A stretch of 64,000 nt of DNA from Sediminibacterium sp. (GCA_016786865.1 JAEUVE010000019.1:1-64000), one strand, 5' to 3'. Positions 7,644-17,640 are shown, counted from the stretch's first letter. Numbers and translations are program-made. Notes: generated by a model from the sequence alone, not told the origin.

Positions 7644-10600
7644 TCAAGCCCTTTCCGCTGCCCACCGCTCTTTCAATCGGTCCACCAGGTAATACACCAT
7701 CGGCACCAGGAATACAGTCAGTACCAGCGAAGAAAGCAATCCACCGATGATCACCCAGGCCAACCCGTTTTTCCAGGCTGCTGCGGTACCCGTTCCCAGG
7801 GCAATGGGCAACATACCAATGGCCATAGAAAGGGTGGTCATTAAAATTGGGCGCATCCGGTCCTTTCCTGCTTCCACAATAGCTTCCCGCCAGGGTTTTC
7901 CGGCTGCCTTTAACTGATTGGTAAAATCCACAATCAGGATGGAGTTTTTGGTCACCAGCCCCATGAGCATAATCAGCCCCAGCAAGGCAAATAAACTGAG
8001 GTTGCTCATGGAAAGATTCAATGCAAGGAAAGCGCCGATTGCTGCTACCGGTATGGCGAACAATGCCACAAAAGGATAAACATAGCTGTTGTACAGCGCT
8101 ACCATGATCAGGTAAATGAGGATAAAGGAAATCAGCAACACCGAGCCCAATGCGCCAAAGCTGTCGTTCTGTCTTTTGATATCGCTGCCCCAGGTCATTT
8201 CTATTCCATCGGGCAGGGGATGTTTTTTGAGATAAGCCACCACATCATCTGCCACGGTTCCGGAGGGTCTGCCCAGCGCATCAGCGGTAAGGGTTATGGC
8301 CGGCTGACGGTCTTTCCGCTCCAGCAAAGAGGGTGCATTGTCTTTTTCAATTGCAGCAAACTGTGCTACATCCACAGCAATACCCATTGGATTCACAATG
8401 GTCAGCTGTTTTACATCATCATAGTTCCTTCGGTTGAACTGATCCAGCCAGATCCGAACCGGATATTCCGTTCCCTGCTCGGTTAAGCTGGCATCATCAT
8501 TTCCGGAGAATGCAGTCCGAAGGTTCATCCCCACGTATGCTGTATTCAGGCCCAGGCGTTGCATTTTATCTTTGTCGGGTATCACTTTCAGTTCAGGGCT
8601 TCCCGTTTCTACAGAACGTTTAACATTGTCCGCTCCTGGTATTTTTTCTATTACTGCCTTGAGGCTGTCTGCTGCCAGCATAACCGTTTGCAGATCACTG
8701 CCACTCAGGGTAATTTCGATTGGCGCTGTTCGGGGAACCAGTCCCAGGGCCATGATCGAAAAATTGATGCCGGAATATTGCTGCTGCAGGTTATCCCGCA
8801 ACCTCCGCATGAAAGCCTCTGTTTCAAAACTGCCGTTTGCCTGATTGGGTTTGAGCTGTACGGTCAATTCCGTTTTATTAGCAGCCCCCACACCCAAGCT
8901 CCCGATACCGGTACCCGGACCGCCCACGTTGCTGAACAAGGTACTCACTTCTGGTTGTTGCAGGATGTATTGTTCAATCCGTTCCGAAGTAAGGTTGTTC
9001 TGCTGAAGGGTTGTGCTTTTATCAAATTCCATTGCCAATTGAAACTTACCCTGATCTCCGGTAGCAATCAGCTCCTTACCAATGATTCCCTGTTTCATCA
9101 CCGCAGCTGTAAAAACAAAAAGCAACAAAACCATCGCTGTAAAAATCAGTTTATGGGTCAGTACCCACTGCAGCCTTCTGCCATACCATTCTATCAATTC
9201 TTGTAAGCGGTACTCAAACCATAATAAAAACCGATTGAAGAAATGAGTGGGTTTCAGGTCTTCTTTTTTACCTATCCTGGAAGACAACCAGGGCGTAAGG
9301 GTAAAGCCAACCAGCAAACTGGTAAGCACGGTAACCACCACTACTACAGCAAACTGTTGCAGCATGTCTGCCACAAACACCTGCAGGAACAAAATGGGCA
9401 CAAAGACTACTACATCTACCAGCGTAATGGAAATGGCCGAGTAACCAATTTCCATTCTGCCTTCGAGCGAAGCCTTTCGCTTTTCTTTACCCATGTCTAA
9501 ATGACGCTGAATATTTTCCAGCACCACAGTGGCATCATCCACCAACACCCCAATCACCAGCGACATGGCAAGCAGGGTCATTAAATTTAATGTATATCCG
9601 AGCAACCACATGGCACCGAAAGCGGTGATCAGAGAAGTTGGAATGGCAATAGCCACGATCAGGGAATTACGGAAACTTCTCAAAAAAAGCAGCATCACCA
9701 GCGAAACCAGGAACACCGCCAGAAATAAATCGAATACAACAGAATTCACCGCATCAATGGTATTATCGGTACTGTCCTGTGTAATTACAAAACTCACTCC
9801 AGGAACCTGCCTTTCAATGAAAGCGAACTTTTCGCGAATGGCTTTGGATACTTCCACTGCATTGGCATCACCCTGTTTTTTTATTAAGAGCCCCAATCCT
9901 GCTTTCCCATTGTACCTGCTCACAGAACCCTGCTCTTTCACACCATCCGCCACTGTTGCAATATCTTTTACGTACACAGGACTTCCGGGAACTGGCATGG
10001 CTACCTGTACATTTCCAATCTGATCTATGCTGCTGAATTTACCTACCAGGCGAACTGAATTCCGCTCGCTGCTGTTCTCCACTTTTCCGGCAGGTAAATC
10101 TATTCCTGCGCGATTGATGGCTTCCACTACCTGAGAAAGTGATAATTTATACAGGCGAAGTTTCTCCTGATCCACTTTAACCTGGATCTCCCTTTCCTCT
10201 GCTCCCAATACGGTAATTTCAGCAACACCTTTAATTTGTTGAATCTGCGGCAGGTATTCGTCTTTCATTTTCTGATAAAACAACGGGGCAGGCAGATTAC
10301 TGCTGGCGCTAACCGTCATGATGGGCAGGTCGTTGGGAGATACTTTACTCATCACCGGACTTTGCACATCCTGCGGCAACTGTGCTTTGATATTATCAAT
10401 GTACCGCTGCGCATCCTGCATGGCATTGTCTACATTGGTTCCATATTTCAGGTTGGCAATAATTACAGAAGCATTGGGCAATGATTTGGTTACCAGGTAG
10501 TCCACACCCTCCAGATTAGAGAGTGCATCTTCCACTTTTCTGGAAACCGAAGTTTCCACTTCTGCGGGCTCTGCTCCGGGATAAACCGTTTTAATCACAA

Positions 10601-10739
10601 TCACCGGCTGGTTAAAGTCGGGCATTAATTCGTAGCTCAGGTTTTTATAGCCAATTAAACCCAACAGAAAAAACAGGCTGAAGAGTACAACAATCAGCGA
10701 CGGACGCTCTATGGATATTTTAGTAAGATTCATGTTCAC
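7644..10739 (-). CDS. RND efflux permease, AcrB/HAE-1-like
   Basis: 1031 residues, the usual length for RND drug-efflux pumps. There is an N-terminal membrane helix, two large periplasmic loops and two groups of helices. The proton-relay pair Asp401-Asp402 is present in VIGVLVDDATVVLEN and a second conserved segment SILIVDFTNQ lies near the C-terminus. The protein is an inner-membrane proton antiporter that works as a trimer with the adaptor and TolC proteins encoded just upstream in the same operon. The gap to the adaptor gene is five bases. The TetR gene at the head of the operon points to control by a small ligand. The substrates (drugs, solvents, bile-like compounds) cannot be read from the sequence. 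Confidence 0.95.
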   Translation of the reverse strand: MNMNLTKISIERPSLIVVLFSLFFLLGLIGYKNLSYELMPDFNQPVIVIKTVYPGAEPAEVETSVSRKVEDALSNLEGVDYLVTKSLPNASVIIANLKYGTNVDNAMQDAQRYIDNIKAQLPQDVQSPVMSKVSPNDLPIMTVSASSNLPAPLFYQKMKDEYLPQIQQIKGVAEITVLGAEEREIQVKVDQEKLRLYKLSLSQVVEAINRAGIDLPAGKVENSSERNSVRLVGKFSSIDQIGNVQVAMPVPGSPVYVKDIATVADGVKEQGSVSRYNGKAGLGLLIKKQGDANAVEVSKAIREKFAFIERQVPGVSFVITQDSTDNTIDAVNSVVFDLFLAVFLVSLVMLLFLRSFRNSLIVAIAIPTSLITAFGAMWLLGYTLNLMTLLAMSLVIGVLVDDATVVLENIQRHLDMGKEKRKASLEGRMEIGYSAISITLVDVVVFVPILFLQVFVADMLQQFAVVVVVTVLTSLLVGFTLTPWLSSRIGKKEDLKPTHFFNRFLLWFEYRLQELIEWYGRRLQWVLTHKLIFTAMVLLLFVFTAAVMKQGIIGKELIATGDQGKFQLAMEFDKSTTLQQNNLTSERIEQYILQQPEVSTLFSNVGGPGTGIGSLGVGAANKTELTVQLKPNQANGSFETEAFMRRLRDNLQQQYSGINFSIMALGLVPRTAPIEITLSGSDLQTVMLAADSLKAVIEKIPGADNVKRSVETGSPELKVIPDKDKMQRLGLNTAYVGMNLRTAFSGNDDASLTEQGTEYPVRIWLDQFNRRNYDDVKQLTIVNPMGIAVDVAQFAAIEKDNAPSLLERKDRQPAITLTADALGRPSGTVADDVVAYLKKHPLPDGIEMTWGSDIKRQNDSFGALGSVLLISFILIYLIMVALYNSYVYPFVALFAIPVAAIGAFLALNLSMSNLSLFALLGLIMLMGLVTKNSILIVDFTNQLKAAGKPWREAIVEAGKDRMRPILMTTLSMAIGMLPIALGTGTAAAWKNGLAWVIIGGLLSSLVLTVFLVPMVYYLVDRLKERWAAERA

Positions 10740-10744
10740 TGATT

Positions 10745-11800
10745 TTATGGTATAACAACAAAGGCTCCATCAAACAAATTCACCAACCCGCTTACTACAA
10801 TAACATCTCCTTCTTGTAACCCTGATGTAACCACTGCTCTATTTTGTACCTGCCGAAAAATGGTGATGGGTTGCAATACGGCTTTTCCATTTTTCACCAG
10901 GTATACCTGTGCATAATCTGCAGTACCGGTGACGGCAGATGCGGGTATCCTGATTTCTTTTTTAAGCGAGGTCCTGCTAACTACCACTTTTCCAAACATA
11001 CCCGCTTTGATAACCTGTTGTGCAGTATTGCGCACCTGAAACTGTACCGGAAAACTATTTCCCGGATTGGATTTGCTGCCGATCATCGTCAGCTTTCCGG
11101 TAAGCGTTCTGTCGGGATCAACATCCGGAGTAATCGAAAATTGCTGGTGCAGCTGAAATTTCAGGAGATCCGCTTCAGGTACCTGTATGGTAAATTTCAA
11201 CTGGTTGATATCGATAATTTGCAACAAGGGCATTCCGGGTGCAGCAAAGGCACCTGCTTCCGAAAGTTTTGCAGTTACCACCCCTGCAAACGGCGCCGGG
11301 ATAGTTGTTTTCGAAATCTGTTCCAGCAAGCTGGCCTGCTGTACTTTTGCCGCTTTTAATCCCAGTTGCGCTTTCTCGAGCTGCACCCCCTGAATGGCAT
11401 CTGCACGGGTTAAAATGGTGAAACGCTTCACGTCTGTTTCCAGACCTTCTACCTGCACATTTACCGATTGCAGCTGCAGTTTCAACAGGGAATTGTCTAA
11501 CTGAATCAATGCCTGTCCGGGTTTCACTTCATCGCCCACATCTGCCAACAACGATACAATCCGTCCCTGTATATCTGCACTGATCCTGGTTTCCCTATTG
11601 GGTTCAAAGGTTCCGGTATACGCCCCTTCGTCCGTAGCATTTATCATGCGAATGGTATCTACCCCTACTGTTACGGGCTTTTCCTTATTGTATTGATACA
11701 GTTTTGCAGCAGCTTTTTTCTTGTTACCGGATAGCCGGATGGCAAGTATTGCCACTAAAGCAAGTGCAGCAACGATCAACATTATTTTTTTCCAGTTCAT
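10745..11800 (-). CDS. RND efflux periplasmic adaptor (membrane fusion protein)
   Basis: 351 residues. An N-terminal membrane anchor (about 5-25), a lipoyl half motif GDEVKPGQALIQLDN (about 85-100), an alpha-helical hairpin, the second lipoyl half with IPAPFAGVVTAKLSEAG and a beta-barrel and membrane-proximal region are all recognisable. This is the adaptor that links the RND permease and the outer-membrane channel. It lies between those two genes in the operon. The proteins typical of this set are mostly anchored by a signal-anchor or a lipid; here no lipobox is seen. Confidence 0.93.
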   Translation of the reverse strand: MNWKKIMLIVAALALVAILAIRLSGNKKKAAAKLYQYNKEKPVTVGVDTIRMINATDEGAYTGTFEPNRETRISADIQGRIVSLLADVGDEVKPGQALIQLDNSLLKLQLQSVNVQVEGLETDVKRFTILTRADAIQGVQLEKAQLGLKAAKVQQASLLEQISKTTIPAPFAGVVTAKLSEAGAFAAPGMPLLQIIDINQLKFTIQVPEADLLKFQLHQQFSITPDVDPDRTLTGKLTMIGSKSNPGNSFPVQFQVRNTAQQVIKAGMFGKVVVSRTSLKKEIRIPASAVTGTADYAQVYLVKNGKAVLQPITIFRQVQNRAVVTSGLQEGDVIVVSGLVNLFDGAFVVIP

Positions 11801-11833
11801 GATGGTATATTTTGGCTGTATATAAAAGTTAGG

Positions 11834-13159
11834 TTAAAAATTTCCGGTTAATTGCTTCAGGGCCACATCTGCTTTCAGATAATCCACTACGGCAGCGAGG
11901 TAGTTCTGTTGTGATTCGCGCAGGGCATTGTCCGACAGCAATACATCGGTCAGGCTTGCCGTTCCTTCTTTTTGCTGTAGCAGGGTTTGCGCATAAATAG
12001 TTGCAGCCAGCTGCATTTGACGAACGGTATTGTCAACAGCTTTTAAGGCAGTCGTTCTTTGTTTCTCCCAGTTTACAATCTCCACTTTATTTTTATCCGA
12101 AATGAATGCAGCCTGCAGTTCATTGTTCTTCAGCTCCAATTGTTTCTGGCTCAGCTTGCGTTTGGTAACCGTACCATTGAAAATTGGATACGATATCTGC
12201 AGACCTGCAAAACCGGTCCGAAAAAACTTCAGGAATGAATTGGGGCTTTTGTCGTAACCGAAACCCATGGCACCGTAAGCACCCACCAGGTTCAGCGAAG
12301 GCAGGTAACCCGACTGCTGAATTGTTTTCAATTCGTTGTTCAATAATTTCTGCTGGGTTTTCACCAGCTGGAACTCCAGGGTTGGATGAACCGGATAATC
12401 ACCTGCTGCCTGAATCCGGATTTGCTCCACTACAGACATATTACGTTCGGGATCAACCCCCATATTCAATCTCAACCGATTCAAAACAGACTCATATTGA
12501 TTCTTCACCAGCTCCTGCCTGGTAACCAATTGCTCTGCCTGCAACTTCACTTTGTTTACATCTGTTCCCCTTGCCATGAGTTGTTCCTGCAACAGTTGCA
12601 TATTCTTCAGAAGCTGACGGGTATTATCCAGGTTGCGTTCAAGAAAGCCAAGTTGATTCCGAAGAATCTGCGCATTGTAGTACAGGTTGGTTACATCAAC
12701 CATTACCTGCTCTTCCGATCTTCTGTATTGTAATCCGGAAAGCTCCCGGGCAATTGCAGCATTTTGAATGGCGCCATTTAGTTGGGGCTGATACAGAGGC
12801 ATGGCCACCTGCACCGATGCATTGATGTTGTGTGGAACGCCAAACTGCAACTCTTTGAACTGCCCCGGGGTAGCCTGTGGATTAAGTGCAGTAGCCGGCA
12901 TCAGCTGGTAAGGCAGGTCGATAAAATATTTATAATCTGCACTGGCATTCACTTTGGGGTTCCGGCCTGCCCGGATCTCCTGTTCCTTTTCCTGACTTTG
13001 CAAAATGACATTCCGGTTGATCTGCAGATTCCGGTTGTGCAACAACGCCGTATCCAAACATTGCTTCAGGGTCCATATTTCCTGTGCAGCTGCGGTTGCA
13101 GAAATCAGCAGCAACAAAAGCAACAAAGGGACAAAAGGTTTACGAGTATTCACTAACAT
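11834..13159 (-). CDS. TolC-family outer membrane channel of the RND pump
   Basis: 441 residues with a signal peptide (about 1-25, ending in ATAAAQ) and an outer membrane efflux protein fold with two repeats. Long helices carry motifs such as NAQILRNQ and the C-terminal SDNALRESQQNYLAAVVDYLKA, typical for the family. It is the second gene of the TetR-TolC-adaptor-permease operon, 34 bases after the regulator. It differs clearly from the TolC protein of the ABC exporter at 3113-4513, so the two systems each have their own outer-membrane channel. Confidence 0.92.
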   Translation of the reverse strand: MLVNTRKPFVPLLLLLLLISATAAAQEIWTLKQCLDTALLHNRNLQINRNVILQSQEKEQEIRAGRNPKVNASADYKYFIDLPYQLMPATALNPQATPGQFKELQFGVPHNINASVQVAMPLYQPQLNGAIQNAAIARELSGLQYRRSEEQVMVDVTNLYYNAQILRNQLGFLERNLDNTRQLLKNMQLLQEQLMARGTDVNKVKLQAEQLVTRQELVKNQYESVLNRLRLNMGVDPERNMSVVEQIRIQAAGDYPVHPTLEFQLVKTQQKLLNNELKTIQQSGYLPSLNLVGAYGAMGFGYDKSPNSFLKFFRTGFAGLQISYPIFNGTVTKRKLSQKQLELKNNELQAAFISDKNKVEIVNWEKQRTTALKAVDNTVRQMQLAATIYAQTLLQQKEGTASLTDVLLSDNALRESQQNYLAAVVDYLKADVALKQLTGNF

Positions 13160-13193
13160 AAATTGATAAATTTTTTGTCTGCTTAAATCCTGA

Positions 13194-13796
13194 TTATACT
13201 TTATAGATCATTTTTAAAATTCCTTCCAGTACGGTCTTTCCTTCTTTCACTAAATTGGAAGCATATCCGGAAAGCTTCCACTTCAGTACCGTCATTCGCA
13301 TCCCACCTATGATGATGGTGGTGAGTACAGACACCCCAACAAGTCGGCTGTATTCGCCATTTGCCTGCCCCCTTACAATATTTGCTTTAATATACCCCTG
13401 CATGATTTCCATGATTTCAGATACCTGTCTGGTGAGGCCCTCATCAAAATGAAAAATACCTTCGGCAAAAATGACACTGATCACTGCCGGTTTGCGAACA
13501 AAGGCCTGCAGCTGAGAATCAAAAATGGCCCTGATTTCATCACGGGCGGAGCTGTCCGGTTTATGAACAATGCCTTGAATCCGATTTTTCATTTCCATTT
13601 TAAAATACTCCAGTATACACTGCAGTATTTCATTCTTGCTGCTGAAATGGCGGTACAGGGCGGGTTCAGAAACACCAATGTCTTCTGCCAGGGTTTTGAT
13701 GGTCAGGTTCTGTATACCAAATTGGGAAATTCGGTTGGTAGCCGCTTCCATGATCTCTATTTGTCTGACTGTAAACTGTTGCATATTGCCGTGCAT
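13194..13796 (-). CDS. TetR/AcrR-family transcriptional regulator of the RND operon
   Basis: 200 residues. The N-terminal helix-turn-helix (about 15-60) has the family pattern NLTIKTLAEDIGVSEPALYRHF followed by SSKNEIL. The C-terminal helical part would bind the inducer and form dimers. The gene leads an operon with TolC, adaptor and RND permease genes. A strong promoter lies at 13828-13858 and a 20-base palindrome at 13809-13828 overlaps the expected transcription start, so autoregulation as a repressor is likely. The start could be Met1 or Met5 (13784). Confidence 0.93.
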   Translation of the reverse strand: MHGNMQQFTVRQIEIMEAATNRISQFGIQNLTIKTLAEDIGVSEPALYRHFSSKNEILQCILEYFKMEMKNRIQGIVHKPDSSARDEIRAIFDSQLQAFVRKPAVISVIFAEGIFHFDEGLTRQVSEIMEIMQGYIKANIVRGQANGEYSRLVGVSVLTTIIIGGMRMTVLKWKLSGYASNLVKEGKTVLEGILKMIYKV

Positions 13797-13808
13797 TTCC
13801 TAAAATAG

Positions 13809-13828
13809 GTTAGTTAGTATTAACTAAC
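13809..13828. promoter_or_regulatory. Palindromic operator for the TetR regulator
   Basis: Bases 13809-13828 form a near-perfect palindrome: GTTAGTTA and its mirror TAACTAAC flank a short centre, and only one position per half fails to match. It lies between the -7 box and the TetR start codon and would cover the transcription start. The size and symmetry fit a TetR-type dimer site. Confidence 0.8.
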
Positions 13829-13858
13829 AAAGCTACGGGTTTTATCCATCCGGGCAAA
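13828..13858 (-). promoter_or_regulatory. Promoter of the TetR-RND efflux operon
   Basis: On the minus strand TTTG (13855-13858) is followed after exactly 19 bases by TAGCTTTG (13828-13835). Both match the known Bacteroidota vegetative promoter pattern (TTTG, about 19 bases, TAnnTTTG). Transcription would start near 13821, inside the palindromic operator. Confidence 0.8.
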
Positions 13859-13865
13859 TTATTTG

Positions 13866-16145
13866 TCATTTTCCCTTAATAAAGGCCAGGACAGCACGGA
13901 GAGCACCGGATTGCACCTGTACAAAATAGAGCTCAGGGGGAAGGGTGGAAATATACAGTATATGTTGAGCTGCACTGCTTTCTGCGGATTGAATAATTCT
14001 GCCATCTACACTGTACAATCGAATCTTGGTTGTTACGCCGGGTGTTAACCCACTGAGGGTAATGGTACTGGTGGCCGGGTTAGGATAAAGCCGGATATTT
14101 CCGGGTGTTCCGGGTGGTGGCAATACACTGGTATCGCTGCGGATCCCCTTGCCCGTAACAAACACCGGCGTTTCTGTAAGGGTCAGGGAAATTTTCCCTA
14201 CATTGGTTTTTTGCTGAGTCAGTACCAGGGTATCCGACCCGATGCCGGGCGTATAGATATAGGCAGAGTCGGCCGTTCCCAGGTTCAGGGTATACGTTCC
14301 GGTTCTTCCTGTTTCATCGGGAATGTATAAAACATACATCAGGGTAGTGTCGTTGTAGGCATACTGATCTACCTGTGGATCGGTACTCAATGTTTTAGTA
14401 TAGTTGTAATATCCGAATTGCTGATTGACCTGCCGGATATAATCCGCTGCCGGCCGGCGTGTACCGTTTTCATTGATCAATCCGCTGGTGGCATAGAGTC
14501 CTCCATAAGTGGGCGCATCATCGCGTAACTGATAAAAGAACACCTTGTTGATTCCGGTTCTCGCATACATCAATGCGGTACGCAGAATCCAGTCGCCCTG
14601 TGTTTCGAGCGCAGTTTTGTTTCCGATCGCTATTGCTTTTCCGGGGCTTTGCGGATGCACATCGTATCCGGTTTCTGTGATCCATACCGGCATATCGTTT
14701 AGGTACTGATGAGCTGCCTGAAGAAAAGCAGTTGCCAGTGAATCGGCCTTGCCGCTGGTGGCTGTTTTCTCCGGTGCTACGCCGCGCTGTTTGGCTGTAT
14801 CGAGTGTGTAGATATGATAATTGATCACATCCCAGCAGATATTCACAGAGCCATCCGCCCTATATCCTCTGTACTCCTTACACCAGTCGATCATGCCGCG
14901 GAAATAATCAGTATTGGCCAGGGCTGTTCCGGCCATAACCACTTTCACGGATGTATCTGCATTCTTAACGCCCACGCCTGCACCCAAACTATTTTTATGG
15001 CCGTCGTAAAAAGCAGACAGGTTGGCCGCATATTCTCTTCCGGTCTGGTATCCCTTTCTCCCCTTCCACCACTTGTCGCGTTCATTGTCGCACTCGATGT
15101 ATTGTATCAACCCCAGCCCAATTCGAACGGTGTTCACCGGATCACCGCTCCACCTGGGTGTATTGTTCACACTCAGTAACGCAGGATTTACTGCCGGATT
15201 ATTTCCATAACGGGCAATATATTGAAAAGCTACTCTGGCCTGATTTGTATAGGATGCAGGGTCGGTTAAATCCGCTCCGTAGTTCACCGGCGTATTTTCT
15301 GCATCCCGCAGATTTTCAGGATAACTGGCCTGCATCCAGTCAGGTATGGTTTTTAAACAGGCCAACACCGTAATGCCGTCTTTTTTACATTGCTGATAAA
15401 TGGTATCGTAGTTCCACCCGCCCATCCGGGTAGGGCTGTAGGTGTAGCTTCCAGCTGAATTCTCCAACTTCTGCCAGTCCATATAATGTCTTACTGCCGT
15501 GAAATTTTTTACTGCCGCATACCTGCCTGCATCTATTTTATATGAATCGGTAGCCCCATCCGAAAAATCCCACTCATACGCGTTCACACCAAAATAATTT
15601 CCCAGTGAAATCTTTTGACGAACTTTTGGTGCAACAGTTGCCGGCGCTTTGTAATATCCATAAAATTCCAGCTCAGTAGGAAAAAGATCGCCTGTTCTGA
15701 TCATGAGGTATCTGATATTGCGGAGTGCTGTATCCAGCCGGATGATTGGTGTTCTGTCTGGATAGGGCCCCACCCATTCATTGTACAGGCTACCGGTAAA
15801 ACTGGCAATGCGTTTTCTACTCCAGTTGCTATCGATGATATACAGCTCCATGGGTACTGTGCTGTTGCCCTGCCAGTCGAACATACGAATGCTGTCTATC
15901 AGGAGGTATTCACCGGGGAGCATTGGATAATAGGCCTCATATGGCTCAATGATTTTTCCGTAGCCTGTTTGCACATTGGCCGTGAGATTACCGTCGAACA
16001 ATTGCTGCAATCCGGAGGATGCATTGGTAAGCTGGTACCACCGTTGGGCTTCGATTGGTATTTTCCGGTGTATTTGCAAGGAATCCTGCCCTGCAACCTG
16101 CAGTGAGCACAACAGAACCATCAGCAATAATGCAGGATTTTTCAC
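13866..16145 (-). CDS. Secreted clan GH-A-like glycosidase with type IX sorting domain
   Basis: Starting at the GTG at 16145 gives about 759 residues and a good signal peptide (KNPALLLMVLLCSLQVAG then Gln); the longer frame to 16211 overlaps the previous gene. A beta-sandwich-like N-terminal part is followed by a TIM-barrel-like region. The likely acid/base Glu is in IECDNERDKWW and the likely nucleophile in WITETGYDVH, a pattern of clan GH-A enzymes (GH39/GH5-like). The last 75 residues begin with IRLYPNPATSTITLSG and form a type A C-terminal sorting domain for type IX secretion. The substrate is unknown; a plant or microbial polysaccharide is likely. The gene starts 19 bases after the monooxygenase gene. 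Confidence 0.8.
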   Translation of the reverse strand: MKNPALLLMVLLCSLQVAGQDSLQIHRKIPIEAQRWYQLTNASSGLQQLFDGNLTANVQTGYGKIIEPYEAYYPMLPGEYLLIDSIRMFDWQGNSTVPMELYIIDSNWSRKRIASFTGSLYNEWVGPYPDRTPIIRLDTALRNIRYLMIRTGDLFPTELEFYGYYKAPATVAPKVRQKISLGNYFGVNAYEWDFSDGATDSYKIDAGRYAAVKNFTAVRHYMDWQKLENSAGSYTYSPTRMGGWNYDTIYQQCKKDGITVLACLKTIPDWMQASYPENLRDAENTPVNYGADLTDPASYTNQARVAFQYIARYGNNPAVNPALLSVNNTPRWSGDPVNTVRIGLGLIQYIECDNERDKWWKGRKGYQTGREYAANLSAFYDGHKNSLGAGVGVKNADTSVKVVMAGTALANTDYFRGMIDWCKEYRGYRADGSVNICWDVINYHIYTLDTAKQRGVAPEKTATSGKADSLATAFLQAAHQYLNDMPVWITETGYDVHPQSPGKAIAIGNKTALETQGDWILRTALMYARTGINKVFFYQLRDDAPTYGGLYATSGLINENGTRRPAADYIRQVNQQFGYYNYTKTLSTDPQVDQYAYNDTTLMYVLYIPDETGRTGTYTLNLGTADSAYIYTPGIGSDTLVLTQQKTNVGKISLTLTETPVFVTGKGIRSDTSVLPPPGTPGNIRLYPNPATSTITLSGLTPGVTTKIRLYSVDGRIIQSAESSAAQHILYISTLPPELYFVQVQSGALRAVLAFIKGK

Positions 16146-16164
16146 AATGTTGATTTTGAAATAA

Positions 16165-17199
16165 TTAAACAGCCAGCGCCTTACGTACGGCAGGAACAAC
16201 TTTGGTGCCAAAAAGTTCTATGGATTTCATGGTCAGAGCATGCGGTACCGGACCAATGCTGGCCTGAGCCAGGAAACGGGTAAAACCAAACAACTCGTGC
16301 TCGTATAAAATTTTATCAATTACCTGTTGTACACTACCTACCATCAATGCGCCCTTGGGCGTACGGGAGAAATCAAATTGCTGTCGTGTAAGCGAAGGCC
16401 ATCCCCTTCCTTTTCCTACACGGTCCATCATAGTAGCATAATAAGGAAAGAAATCATCTGCCGCCTTTTGGGAGTCCTCCCCAACAAATACGTGATTATT
16501 GATCCCCACTTGCAGCTGATCCGCTGTTCTTCCGGCTCTTTGTGCTGCCTGCTTGTATAACTGAATAAATGGCACAAACTGTTCGGGCATACCTCCAATG
16601 ATGGCCAGCATCAGGGGTAAATTCAGTTGGGCCGCACGAACGGCAGATGCCGGGGTGCCCCCAGCTGCCAGCCATACAGGCATCTGTGTTTGTACAGGAC
16701 GGGGATATACTCCGAGGTGATCAATTGATGCACGGTGCCGGCCTTTCCAGGAAATGGTTTCCTGATTGCGCAAAGCAAGCAATAAATCCAGTTTCTCCGT
16801 AAACAGCTCGTCGTAATCCTGCAGATCGTATCCAAAAAGCGGAAAAGACTCAATAAACGAGCCCCTGCCGGCCATGATTTCAGCCCTTCCTCCCGACAAC
16901 AGATCCACTTCCGCAAATTGCTGAAACACCCGAACCGGATCATCTGAGCTCAAAACCGTAACTGCACTGGTAAGCCGGATATTTTTGGTCATCACGGCGG
17001 CGGCGCCTAAAACAACTGCAGGAGCAGACACTGCATAATCAGGCCGGTGGTGCTCACCAATTCCAATCACATCCAGCCCCAACTGATCGGCCAGCACAAT
17101 TTCCTCCATCAGATTGTTGATGCGCTGCTGCGCATTTGCACCGCTTCCTGAAACCTTTTCGGGCTCCATATCGGCAAAAGTCATTATCCCTAACTCCAT
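16165..17199 (-). CDS. LLM-class flavin-dependent oxidoreductase (luciferase-like monooxygenase)
   Basis: 344 residues with the bacterial luciferase-like TIM-barrel pattern: [13 protein letters not shown] at the start, [51 protein letters not shown] and [16 protein letters not shown]. These proteins use reduced flavin and oxygen, or F420 in other branches, to oxidise small organic molecules; the substrate is not predictable. It begins seven bases after the small acidic protein gene and precedes the secreted glycosidase gene, so the three may share a transcript. This pairing is probably not functional. Confidence 0.88.
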   Translation of the reverse strand: MELGIMTFADMEPEKVSGSGANAQQRINNLMEEIVLADQLGLDVIGIGEHHRPDYAVSAPAVVLGAAAVMTKNIRLTSAVTVLSSDDPVRVFQQFAEVDLLSGGRAEIMAGRGSFIESFPLFGYDLQDYDELFTEKLDLLLALRNQETISWKGRHRASIDHLGVYPRPVQTQMPVWLAAGGTPASAVRAAQLNLPLMLAIIGGMPEQFVPFIQLYKQAAQRAGRTADQLQVGINNHVFVGEDSQKAADDFFPYYATMMDRVGKGRGWPSLTRQQFDFSRTPKGALMVGSVQQVIDKILYEHELFGFTRFLAQASIGPVPHALTMKSIELFGTKVVPAVRKALAV

Positions 17200-17206
17200 C
17201 TACTTG

Positions 17207-17503
17207 CTATTCATTTTCATCCAGGTTGTGGTGGTTATCGCCTCCCAAACTGTAATAATTATTTTCTTCGTCTTCTTCGCCCAGAACCTCCAACTCATCA
17301 TCCAATTCTCCTCCAGGCAAATCCAGATCGTCTTCGGGCAAATGATTAGACTTGTGCAACGGGTGCTGATCGGCCTGCAAATGATCATTGTACTGTTCCT
17401 TCTTTTCCCTGTTATAAATATCCTCTTCCGGCGCATATTTTAAACTATCAGGAACCGCATTTTGTTCAGCTGTATTCTCCTCTTTTTTCCAATACTTTTT
17501 CAT
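17207..17503 (-). CDS. Small acidic conserved hypothetical protein
   Basis: 98 residues, very acidic, hydrophilic and probably disordered. The C-terminal part reads LGEEDEENNYYSLGGDNHH, a stretch I recall from short uncharacterised proteins of Bacteroidota. There is no signal peptide or membrane helix. The gene is followed by the monooxygenase gene after seven bases and preceded by a promoter-like sequence. No function can be named. Confidence 0.65.
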   Translation of the reverse strand: MKKYWKKEENTAEQNAVPDSLKYAPEEDIYNREKKEQYNDHLQADQHPLHKSNHLPEDDLDLPGGELDDELEVLGEEDEENNYYSLGGDNHHNLDENE

Positions 17504-17522
17504 GACGCAATTTTTTAAAGTG

Positions 17523-17553
17523 GAAAATTATTTCACTGTTAAGTTACAACAAA
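17523..17553 (-). promoter_or_regulatory. Candidate promoter of the acidic protein / monooxygenase genes
   Basis: On the minus strand TTTG (17550-17553) is followed after 19 bases by TAATTTTC (17523-17530), one mismatch from TAnnTTTG. The start codon of the acidic protein follows at 17503. Confidence 0.45.
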
Positions 17554-17591
17554 TAACAGGGAGGTACATGTTAAATTCTACCCATTGAAAT

Positions 17592-17619
17592 AAAAAAAAG
17601 CCGCTCAGATGAGCGGCCT
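17592..17619 (-). terminator. Rho-independent terminator of the beta-barrel gene
   Basis: GCCGCTC (17600-17606) and GAGCGGC (17611-17617) form a 7-bp stem with a four-base loop. On the minus strand it is followed by a run of eight T. It lies 23 bases after the stop codon of the gene at 17641. Confidence 0.88.
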
Positions 17620-17640
17620 TCCATTGTTAGAATAGCACTA

